Positions 1 to 5,437 of a DNA stretch of 8,478 bases are shown here, piece after piece; position 1 is the stretch's first letter; the number at the start of each line of letters is the position of its first letter. Where the stretch lies: positions 1-8,478 of the forward strand of contig CAAERF010000338.1 in assembly GCA_900758315.1 (NCBI GenBank). Direction: 5' to 3'. The position numbers were made by a program, and so were the translations under genes. The notes below the pieces were generated by a model. The model was not told the origin of the DNA and ran no database searches. It saw nothing but the letters and a program-made list of their open reading frames with translations. The DNA is from an uncultured Oscillospiraceae bacterium. Lineage in GTDB: Bacteria > Bacillota > Clostridia > Oscillospirales > Oscillospiraceae.

Positions 1-767
1 CGTTCAGGGATACGGTAGAACGCAAACTGCCGTCCCGGTGTCTGAATGAACAGCCGCATTTCATACCCGTCCTTCGGGTTCATTGCGCCCATCAGTTCAT
101 CCAGGGTTCCAACCCGTTCGCAGGCTTCGTGCAGGATGGAGTGCAGCATATCTTTGGGAATCTCCGCAGACCAGAAAGAGTAATCGTCTTTCCCATGACA
201 GGTGATAGTCTGGACTTTTGCAAAGGCGATCCGGTCGATCTTCTCCAGCGCAGAGTTCAAAATGGCCTCGGCCTCCGGCGGATGGTGGCCGCAGAGTTCC
301 ATATCCACCACAGTTCCCACGGCCTCTGCTTCTTGCTCGGTCAGAACGATGTCCACTTTTTTCTGTTCATAGGTATTTCCACGGCCATTGAGCATCAGGG
401 AACATTCAGCAGCGATGCGGAACATCCTGTAATAGTCGTCCGCAGTTTCTCCCAATGTCTTGCCGGTGGCAAAGTTTTGAAAGCAGCGTTTGCCGTCCTT
501 ATCGCGGCAGGCCAGAGAAATGTCCAGATAGATACCTTCACTGGCACCAAAATTGGGAATACAGAGCGCCTGGTCAAATTCAGGCAGCTCGCCCGTCAGT
601 TCATCGGAGAACAGGAAATACTCATCCGGGAGCAGACCTTTCAGTTCCAGGTGCGTTTGCAGTCTGTCAAAGGTTTCTTTTGCGTCGGCCATGCCGATGT
701 GCCGGACACGCCGCTTTTCATCCGGCTCACTCCAGCGATCCAATTCAAAGGTTTTGATTTTTGCCAA
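1..767 (-). CDS. Conserved protein of unknown function, TTG start, 3' end outside the window (at least 255 aa)
   Basis: The frame is open from TTG 767 to the left edge with no stop. TTG is chosen because GGAGGTG sits 5 nt upstream; no ATG is near, and the first internal ATG is about 25 codons in without a ribosome binding site. Starting there, the protein begins MAKIKTFELDRWSEPDEK. It shows DEYFLFSDELTGELPEFDQ (about residues 47-65), a strand-rich core (GIYLDISLACRDKDGK, then CFQNFATGKTLGETADDYY), a cysteine- and histidine-bearing stretch (ELCGHHPPEAEA) and a later part with CHGKDDYSFWSAEIPK. The ATGKTLGE segment resembles but does not fit a Walker A. I do not recognise the family; the core resembles segments of large ICE polyvalent proteins, at low confidence. 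It starts 2 nt after the primase-like gene's stop, so the two are surely co-translated. Confidence 0.8.
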   Translation of the reverse strand, partial: MAKIKTFELDRWSEPDEKRRVRHIGMADAKETFDRLQTHLELKGLLPDEYFLFSDELTGELPEFDQALCIPNFGASEGIYLDISLACRDKDGKRCFQNFATGKTLGETADDYYRMFRIAAECSLMLNGRGNTYEQKKVDIVLTEQEAEAVGTVVDMELCGHHPPEAEAILNSALEKIDRIAFAKVQTITCHGKDDYSFWSAEIPKDMLHSILHEACERVGTLDELMGAMNPKDGYEMRLFIQTPGRQFAFYRIPE

Positions 768-769
768 TT

Positions 770-1828
770 TTACACCTCCATACCTTGTTCTGGTTCTTCC
801 TCGGCGCTCTGTTCAAATGCGGTTTCCAGCTCCGCCATACGCTGACGGTCTAAATCCTCCACAGAACGCCCCTTCCGCATTTCCACCAGGTCGGTGTTAA
901 AGTCATTCAAATGCGGCACATGAACCGCGCAGGCATATCCCTTTTCGGTGTATGCCTTCATCCACTTTGCCGCTGTAAGCTGCCCCCAATTTCGCAGTTG
1001 CCCATTCTTGTCACGGGCCAGATAGTCATTGTCCACTGCAAACACCAGCCGCTTGATCTGCGGATGGGCTTCCAGATAACGGTCAATGGCTCCATTCCAA
1101 AGGCAGCCGGTAGAGATACGGTGATCTTGTGTCCAGTCGTGCCCGTAGAAATCAGCGGCAATAGAAGCATGGCTCATCAGGTCGATGGGCGCCTCGGTGA
1201 CAATCAGCAGATCGGTTTTGCCCTCGTGGAAGAAGGGGTAGCTTTTATCAGAGCCGGTCGCATCCATTTTGAAGGAGCTGTTATCTCTGGCCGCCCGCAT
1301 GGAGCAGTACCGGGCGGTTCCTTCCGCATCGTAACCTACAAACACGCAGTTGCCATACTTCTTTTCCTGATAAATCATCTTCCGATTCATAAAGTGGCTT
1401 ACGATTTTAGGGCTGATACCTCGGACAGAAACCAGATACCAATAGGCCCGCTTCATGTTGTCTGCCTTTTCGGGTAGCACCAGCGGCTCCCGTTCTTTTT
1501 TCTCATAGGGAACCACCTGCTTTACGGATGGAGAGAACTCCTTGCCGATCAGCTTGCCCACCGCTTCCGGGAAGGACAGATTTTCCTCCCGCATGACAAA
1601 ATCAATGGCGCCGCCTTTGACTCCATCATCAGGACCCGTCCATTGGAAAAAGCGATTGTTTTCGGGGAAGATGTAAAGCCCGCCGCTGTGCTTCATGTGG
1701 ACAGCTTTGCGGCCTGCCTTTTCCGGCTCATATCCATAGCCACGGGCCAGGGACAGAATATCCACGCTGTTTGCTTTCCGAATCTCATCCTCGGTAAATT
1801 TCTGATACGCAGCGGCGCTTCTGCTCAT
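770..1828 (-). CDS. DUF3991 and Toprim domain primase-like protein, 352 aa
   Basis: The ATG at 1828 follows GAGGTGATGTGAT. Residues about 20-95 resemble the DnaG CHC2 zinc-binding module in layout (VDILSLARGYGY, then HMKHSGGLYIFPE, FFQWTG, and KGGAIDFVM), but the zinc-binding cysteines are absent. Residues about 125-195 match DUF3991 (YWYLVSVRGIS, CVFVGYDAEGTARYCSMR, GSDKSYPF). The Toprim fold follows, with the catalytic Glu at 212 (VTEAPIDLMSH) and the DxD pair at 266/268 (FAVDNDYLARD), then LNDFNTDL at 307-314, the usual C-terminal motif. The Toprim metal-binding residues are therefore intact. The expected role is primer synthesis or related nucleotidyl or nuclease chemistry during element replication or transfer. 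The protein carries no helicase domain of its own, and the large helicase of the same operon could supply that activity. Its acidic tail (EEEPEQGMEV) overlaps the next gene's ribosome binding site. Confidence 0.9.
   Translation of the reverse strand: MSRSAAAYQKFTEDEIRKANSVDILSLARGYGYEPEKAGRKAVHMKHSGGLYIFPENNRFFQWTGPDDGVKGGAIDFVMREENLSFPEAVGKLIGKEFSPSVKQVVPYEKKEREPLVLPEKADNMKRAYWYLVSVRGISPKIVSHFMNRKMIYQEKKYGNCVFVGYDAEGTARYCSMRAARDNSSFKMDATGSDKSYPFFHEGKTDLLIVTEAPIDLMSHASIAADFYGHDWTQDHRISTGCLWNGAIDRYLEAHPQIKRLVFAVDNDYLARDKNGQLRNWGQLTAAKWMKAYTEKGYACAVHVPHLNDFNTDLVEMRKGRSVEDLDRQRMAELETAFEQSAEEEPEQGMEV
773..779 (-). promoter_or_regulatory. Ribosome binding site deciding the TTG start at 767
   Basis: GGAGGTG, 5 nt before TTG 767. 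It also encodes the last residues (Met-Glu-Val) of the primase-like protein, so termination of that gene and initiation of the next occur within about 12 nt. Confidence 0.75.
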
Positions 1829-1839
1829 ATCACATCACC

Positions 1840-2430
1840 TCACAATTCCAAATCAGGCTCCTGTTCTTCGCTGCTCTCAATCACAGGCTCCTGAGTCATA
1901 TCCTGATGAAAATGGTCAACGCCCGGAATAAGCGCCAGCGAAGAACCATTCTCCCAATGGCAATGAATTTGCCCCAGATCGTCAACGGAATCTACGATGC
2001 CGGTCAGTCCCGCAGGCATTTCACGGTAGGGATCTTCCATCTTTTCATCCAGCACAACCTTGGTTCCGGGCTGGTAGTTCTGCCGGATGAGCTTTGCCTG
2101 CTCGTACTGATATTCCGGCGATCTGGTGGGCGCTTTCTTTTCTCCCGGTTGGATCGGGATGCCCTCTGCATCGTAACAGGCAGGATCGGCAGCAGGAACA
2201 TTCCAGCCAAACATGGAACCGGCCAACATAGCTGCCGCCTGTGCCTTTGAAATGCCCTCATGGGCATTGAAGTAATTTGCCAGAACCTTGTTATACTCAC
2301 GGTCGCCGGTGGAGTAGGCACAGGGATAGTAGCCCTTTTCGCCGCGCCTGACCTCTATGAGCTGCCCGGAACCGGGAAGAACTGCATAGCAATGTTCCGG
2401 CAGAGCAGAAGAATTAAAGTTCTTCGCCAT
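1840..2430 (-). CDS. DUF4314 domain protein with N-terminal extension, 196 aa
   Basis: ATG 2430 is chosen because GGAGG lies 7 nt upstream. Upstream in-frame ATGs would lengthen the overlap with the previous gene and give a basic leader of poor quality (MTWMSSMRTKRRTLRSMKW), so they are rejected. Residues about 114-174 match DUF4314, a small beta-rich SH3-like or KOW-like domain: LIRQNYQPGTKVVLDEK, then GLTGIVDSVDDLGQIHCHWE, then NGSSLALIPGVDHF. Residues about 1-97 form a second region with YSTGDREYNKVLANYF and ISKAQAAAMLAGSMFGWNVP, also typical of ICE accessory proteins. A linker rich in K, P and R joins them. The tail is acidic (SSEEQEPDLEL). DUF4314 has no established function; it is common on Firmicute conjugative elements next to primase and helicase genes, as here. 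The stop lies 11 nt before the primase-like gene. Confidence 0.85.
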   Translation of the reverse strand: MAKNFNSSALPEHCYAVLPGSGQLIEVRRGEKGYYPCAYSTGDREYNKVLANYFNAHEGISKAQAAAMLAGSMFGWNVPAADPACYDAEGIPIQPGEKKAPTRSPEYQYEQAKLIRQNYQPGTKVVLDEKMEDPYREMPAGLTGIVDSVDDLGQIHCHWENGSSLALIPGVDHFHQDMTQEPVIESSEEQEPDLEL

Positions 2431-3001
2431 AGTCAGCCTCCACTTCATACTCCGCAGAGTCCGCCGCTTCGTCCTCATAGAACTCATCCAGGTCAAATCC
2501 GGCTTTTCCGATTTCCTCGTTGCTCATGCCGAGTTCATCTCTCAAATGGCGGTATAAGTCCCATCCGGCATAGTTCTGTGCCGCCCATGACAGCGCCTTA
2601 TCCAGAATCAAACGGGTGCGATCTTCGCCCAGGCTCTCCAGAGAACCATTGCGGATGGCATTGAACTCATGGTCGGACAGGTTCAGCAGCCGATATGCTT
2701 TCTCAAACTGCGGCTCCTTTGCACAGTCCGGGAGCATCAGATTTTCCGCCTGTTCCACAAAGCCATAGTCCAGATTGCTATACTGAACATCACCGGCACG
2801 ACAGGCCGCCCGGAACTGTTCAAAGCCCTTCATGTTGCTGAAGCCCCGGTAGTCCATTGTGCCGCCGAGGATTTGGGCGCCGATGATGGTATGCAGCATT
2901 TCTTCATCCGTAGTGGCGGCCACGATTCGCATGGAACTTCGCTCCTTACTCAAGGAGCAACCATACAGAATGAAAACATTTGCCGCGTTATCCAGGCTCA
3001 C
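2414..3001 (-). CDS. Acidic protein of unknown function, 195 aa, GTG start
   Basis: The chosen start is GTG at 3001, with GGAGGG 8 nt upstream, overlapping the previous gene by 14 nt. An ATG at 2932 (MRIVAATTDEE) has its own AAGGAG and would give 172 aa. I prefer the longer form because residues 8-14 (VFILYGC) and 25-29 (RIVAA) look like strands of one domain. By rough hand count the protein has about 39 D/E against 17 K/R. The middle reads YRLLNLSDHEFNAIRN (about 103-118), and the C-terminal helix region has DLYRHLRDELGMSNEEIGKAGF (148-169), a style seen in several ICE accessory proteins of gut Clostridia. The tail is acidic (YEVEADYGEEL). I do not recognise a named family. The charge would fit a DNA-mimic or protein-binding role, which is speculation. 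It overlaps the DUF4314 gene by 17 nt. Confidence 0.78.
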   Translation of the reverse strand: MSLDNAANVFILYGCSLSKERSSMRIVAATTDEEMLHTIIGAQILGGTMDYRGFSNMKGFEQFRAACRAGDVQYSNLDYGFVEQAENLMLPDCAKEPQFEKAYRLLNLSDHEFNAIRNGSLESLGEDRTRLILDKALSWAAQNYAGWDLYRHLRDELGMSNEEIGKAGFDLDEFYEDEAADSAEYEVEADYGEEL

Positions 3002-3881
3002 AGTCTAATCCCTCCGTTTCTTCCTGCAATCGCTCCAAATACTCGTCGATGTCCGGTTCCTCATACTGAAATTGGAGCGATTCAACGATTGCCGGGTTGC
3101 AGTCCTCCGGCAGATGCTCCTTTACAGCATCCTGAACATCCCGGATTTCCCCCAGGAATCCCCAGCAGCTATCCACCTCCACATCTTCCTTGAAAAGCTG
3201 GAATCCATAGCACTGGTTGGTCAGGTAGTAGTCGTACTCCTTGACTTCGGCTTCCAGCGTTTGACGAACCTTCTCCAATATTTCAGGAGTGATTTTCCCG
3301 TGTTCCTGCTCGATCATCGCTTTATCCGCGTAGATCCAGCCAACCTGACCGGAATCCCACGGGCAAGAAAAGCCGCAGGTGTTCATGGTGATTCCGCTGT
3401 GATCGTACAGGTAAAGAGGAAGAATCACCATGCCATCCATTTGTTCTACCAGCGAAAACAGTTCGCCGGTGGAGAGGGCAGAAAGGCAATCATCCAAAAA
3501 CCAGTCCGGGACTTCATCTTTCAACGAGGCGGCATAGCTGGAGGACACATACCAATCGCTGTCTGAACTCCAGTGCTGATTCTCACGCAATTCCCACTCC
3601 CGTGTGGAGCGGTTGTATTCCAGGCGGGCATCCTTTGCCTTGCCGGATTTGAGGAACGCGAAAACCGGATTGTTACGGTCGTGGCCGCTGGAGTATTCAG
3701 AGAACAGCAGGCTTCGCAGGAAATCGCTCGGCTCATCATAATCGTGTTTCTCGCCCAGGCTGTATCTGCTATGCCAGCAGACCATTTTCCCCAGGCAGTC
3801 GTGATCCTCACGAGGGTTCATAGGGGTATCATCATCCAAGATGAAAAGGGTGTAGGGCGCCATTGTCGCTGTCATTGGCAT
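2988..3881 (-). CDS. Conserved phage/ICE protein of unknown function, 297 aa
   Basis: The ATG at 3881 follows a near-perfect AAGGAGGTG ribosome binding site. The N-terminal region contains NPREDHDCLGKMVCWHSRY (about residues 22-40), and the centre contains PLYLYDHSGITMNT (155-168) followed by FSCPWDSGQVGWIYADK (171-187). From memory, this pair of signatures recurs in uncharacterised proteins of Gram-positive phages, plasmids and conjugative elements. The conserved H, C, W and D residues suggest a folded, possibly metal-binding or catalytic core, but no activity is known to me. The second half is helical and acidic (AEVKEYDYYL, then DVEVDSCWGFLGEI) and ends with a Glu-rich stretch (EEPDIDEYLERLQEETEG). 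There is no signal peptide or transmembrane segment. The 3' end overlaps the start of the next gene by 14 nt, consistent with coupled translation. Confidence 0.85.
   Translation of the reverse strand: MPMTATMAPYTLFILDDDTPMNPREDHDCLGKMVCWHSRYSLGEKHDYDEPSDFLRSLLFSEYSSGHDRNNPVFAFLKSGKAKDARLEYNRSTREWELRENQHWSSDSDWYVSSSYAASLKDEVPDWFLDDCLSALSTGELFSLVEQMDGMVILPLYLYDHSGITMNTCGFSCPWDSGQVGWIYADKAMIEQEHGKITPEILEKVRQTLEAEVKEYDYYLTNQCYGFQLFKEDVEVDSCWGFLGEIRDVQDAVKEHLPEDCNPAIVESLQFQYEEPDIDEYLERLQEETEGLDCEPG
3010..3015 (-). promoter_or_regulatory. Ribosome binding site selecting the GTG start at 3001
   Basis: GGAGGG, 8 nt before GTG 3001, inside the last codons of the 297-aa gene. It competes with AAGGAGC at 2947-2941 in front of ATG 2932, so the gene may have two usable starts. 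Confidence 0.55.
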
Positions 3882-3915
3882 ATCGCTTCACCTCCTTCCA
3901 GACAGGTCGATTTGC

Positions 3916-4011
3916 TTAGTTGGCGCCGTGGCGGTTGCGATACCAGCCAAAATAGAAAAGGCCGCCAATCATGGCGGCGGCAGCGGATACGCTCAAAATT
4001 GCTTTCTTCAT
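3916..4011 (-). CDS. Single-pass membrane microprotein, 31 aa
   Basis: This short ORF fills the gap between two longer genes. It has an excellent ribosome binding site (AAAGGAG, 5 nt before ATG at 4011) and a TAA stop at 3918-3916. The protein starts MKKAILSVS, continues as a small-residue-rich hydrophobic stretch (about residues 4-24: AAAAMIGGLFYFGWY) and ends with a basic RNRHGAN tail. This is a typical single transmembrane helix flanked by positive charges. It is too long and uninterrupted for an obvious cleaved signal peptide, and nothing follows that could be exported. It sits in the operon 24 nt after the 364-aa gene and 34 nt before the 297-aa gene, so it is co-transcribed. Possible roles include a membrane anchor or partner for a transfer or entry-exclusion function, or a small membrane-active toxin; none is shown by sequence alone. 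Confidence 0.7.
   Translation of the reverse strand: MKKAILSVSAAAAMIGGLFYFGWYRNRHGAN
3951..3978 (-). terminator. Possible weak terminator/attenuator hairpin inside the microprotein gene
   Basis: On the minus strand GCCGCC (3978-3973) pairs with GGCGGC (3966-3961) across a 6-nt loop, followed at once by CTTTTCTATTTT. A six-pair all-GC stem plus a U-rich run resembles a weak intrinsic terminator and could lower expression of the downstream genes. It is fully inside codons for Ala-Ala-Met-Ile-Gly-Gly-Leu-Phe, so it may be only a by-product of coding. The U-run is interrupted. Confidence 0.2.
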
Positions 4012-4016
4012 ATTGG

Positions 4017-4023
4017 CTCCTTT
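4017..4023 (-). promoter_or_regulatory. Ribosome binding site of the 31-aa microprotein
   Basis: AAAGGAG on the minus strand, 5 nt before ATG 4011. It is a stronger match to the 16S anti-SD than needed by chance and is the main support that this very short ORF is translated. Confidence 0.7.
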
Positions 4024-4035
4024 CAAAAACCAGAT

Positions 4036-5130
4036 TTACAGTTCCATCTCCTGTTCTTCCTCACAGTCCAGCACAGGGGTGTCCGGCGGGGATGCCCCGT
4101 GTTCTTCAAACTGCTGTCGGGTCTGAATCGCAGCGGACAGTTTGGAAAGCAGGTCAAACATTTTGGTGCTGTCCCGACTGCCTTTGAAGTAACGATAGTG
4201 CCATTCTCCGTTTTGGGGTTTATACCGGATGCTGTGAAGCGAATTGATGATCCAGCCCTGTGTTTTGAGAGGAACAGGAATTTCATGCTCCCGAAAGAGC
4301 TGCATAATGAGAGATTTACCGTTGATCTCCCGGTTTATCACCTCCTTTCCCGCCATAATATCTCCTTCGGCCTCACGAATGGCGGAATCGTAACGGGCCT
4401 GTCGTTCTTGTGCCAACTGCTGTTCACGGGCGTCTTGCTGCGCCCGCCTTTCATCAGCTTGCCGCTGCCGTTCCGCAGCAATGGGGGCATTGTGGGCTTT
4501 TGCTTCTTCATACCGTCCAAGCAGATTTGCAAATCCCAGATCAGCCCACCGGTCCGGGGCTTCCATACTCTGATTGAAAACCCTCTCGATCTCACCCCGG
4601 ATGCCATGCTCCAGCGTGGGCAGCCATTTCAGGACTTCCTCAAGCCGGTGCCGCTGGTCAATGCCCACCATAAACCCGTCACATGGAATATAAACCGTTT
4701 GGAAGAACTCCCGTTTCTTCTCCATTGTGTAGAGTTCAATGCCGTTTTCGTTGTAGAAGCGGTAGTAGTAGTGCTTGTTGCCCATCAGGTCTTTGGCAAA
4801 GACCCGGTTTTCGTCTTTTTCCTTGGGCGGAAAGATGTCCTTTTTCTTTTCATCCGGTCGGGTATAGCGGGGAGAAAGACCGGTGCGCTCCAAACTGTCT
4901 GCAATCAGCTTTTGGACTTTTTCAATACCGCCATGCTTCTCAACGAAACCGGCCAAGTCCTCCGCCTGCTGGAGAGAACAGAATTGCAGTCCGGTTTTTC
5001 CTTCATAAACGGAGCCTCTATGCTGAAACAGGTCCAGGCCAAACTCATTGCGGACCGGCTTTGTTTCTTGGGCTGGCAAAAAAGCACCTTCTCGAAAGAG
5101 ATAGCCGACAGCCGAATGTTTCTCGCCCAT
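4036..5130 (-). CDS. Conserved mobile-element protein of unknown function with central coiled coil, 364 aa
   Basis: Three regions can be seen. Residues 1-200 form a mixed globular part with aromatic-rich strands (KHYYYRFYNENGIELY at about 119-134, and VYIPCDGFMVGID near 146-158). Residues about 207-260 are rich in R, Q, E and A and look like a charged coiled coil (AAERQRQADERRAQQ and onward). Residues about 265-335 form a compact C-terminal domain with VPLKTQGWIINSL and WHYRYFKGSRDSTKMFDLL. The tail is acidic (CEEEQEMEL). The architecture resembles accessory proteins of ICEs that carry 'large polyvalent protein-associated' domains, but I cannot assign a specific family. The ATG at 5130 follows GAGGTGGTGATAT. 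It lies between the 96-aa gene and the 31-aa microprotein, 24 nt upstream of the latter. No transmembrane segment is seen, and its function is unknown. Confidence 0.8.
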   Translation of the reverse strand: MGEKHSAVGYLFREGAFLPAQETKPVRNEFGLDLFQHRGSVYEGKTGLQFCSLQQAEDLAGFVEKHGGIEKVQKLIADSLERTGLSPRYTRPDEKKKDIFPPKEKDENRVFAKDLMGNKHYYYRFYNENGIELYTMEKKREFFQTVYIPCDGFMVGIDQRHRLEEVLKWLPTLEHGIRGEIERVFNQSMEAPDRWADLGFANLLGRYEEAKAHNAPIAAERQRQADERRAQQDAREQQLAQERQARYDSAIREAEGDIMAGKEVINREINGKSLIMQLFREHEIPVPLKTQGWIINSLHSIRYKPQNGEWHYRYFKGSRDSTKMFDLLSKLSAAIQTRQQFEEHGASPPDTPVLDCEEEQEMEL

Positions 5131-5146
5131 ATATCACCACCTCACA

Positions 5147-5437
5147 TCACTGCTCCAGCTCATGCTCGTTGTCATCGTCCAGGCGCAGAGCAAGGAACTC
5201 TTTGATACAGTGTTCCGCCGCCTCGTCAGTGGGGTACAGCAGTTCCACCGTCAGGTCGTCCAGGTTCTGATCTTCCAGACGGGGGTAGCCCGACAGTGTG
5301 TTTTTGATATACGCCGTGAGAAGATCATGGGGGCTGAATGCCTCCAGCAGCATGATCTTATACTTCGGCAGAAGCGCAGGAAGGAACTCTTTCAGAATCC
5401 CAATCTTCCTCGCCATCAGATCGTTGTCCGTTTTCAT
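5147..5437 (-). CDS. Conserved small protein of unknown function, 96 aa
   Basis: I do not recognise a named domain. The protein is mostly helical by eye: an amphipathic N-terminal half with KEFLPALLPKYK at about residues 16-27, a middle segment with LEDQNLDDLTVELLYP at about 54-69, and a very acidic end (DDDNEHELEQ). The ATG at 5437 is chosen because GAGGTGA lies 6 nt upstream. A second ATG at 5416 (MARKIG) has no good ribosome binding site. The gene begins inside the helicase gene, overlapping it by 80 nt in the +1-shifted frame, so translational coupling to the helicase is likely. It ends 16 nt before the next start, and that gap is mostly the next gene's ribosome binding site. Nothing indicates a membrane segment or signal peptide, so it is presumably cytoplasmic. 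Confidence 0.75.
   Translation of the reverse strand: MKTDNDLMARKIGILKEFLPALLPKYKIMLLEAFSPHDLLTAYIKNTLSGYPRLEDQNLDDLTVELLYPTDEAAEHCIKEFLALRLDDDNEHELEQ

Noticed and set aside
420..480. Walker A-like FATGKTLGE in the left-end protein
   Set aside because: There is no glycine at the position required by GxxxxGK(S/T) and no Walker B partner; it looks like a conserved strand-turn of another fold.
129..845. Plus-strand open frame of 238 codons at the left end
   Set aside because: It is antisense to the continuous TTG-initiated gene and the end of the primase-like gene; no good domain.
2431..2496. Upstream ATG at 2496 as the start of the DUF4314 protein
   Set aside because: It would add a basic 22-residue leader overlapping the previous gene, while ATG 2430 has a GGAGG at ideal spacing.
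2414..3001. Calling the 195-aa protein ArdA
   Set aside because: Acidic charge and context fit, but I see none of the ArdA sequence landmarks; charge alone is not enough.
3928..5205. Long plus-strand open frame (425 codons) opposite the 364-aa gene
   Set aside because: It lies antisense to well-supported genes with strong ribosome binding sites, has no recognisable domain and reads as low-quality protein; it arises from codon bias of the true strand.
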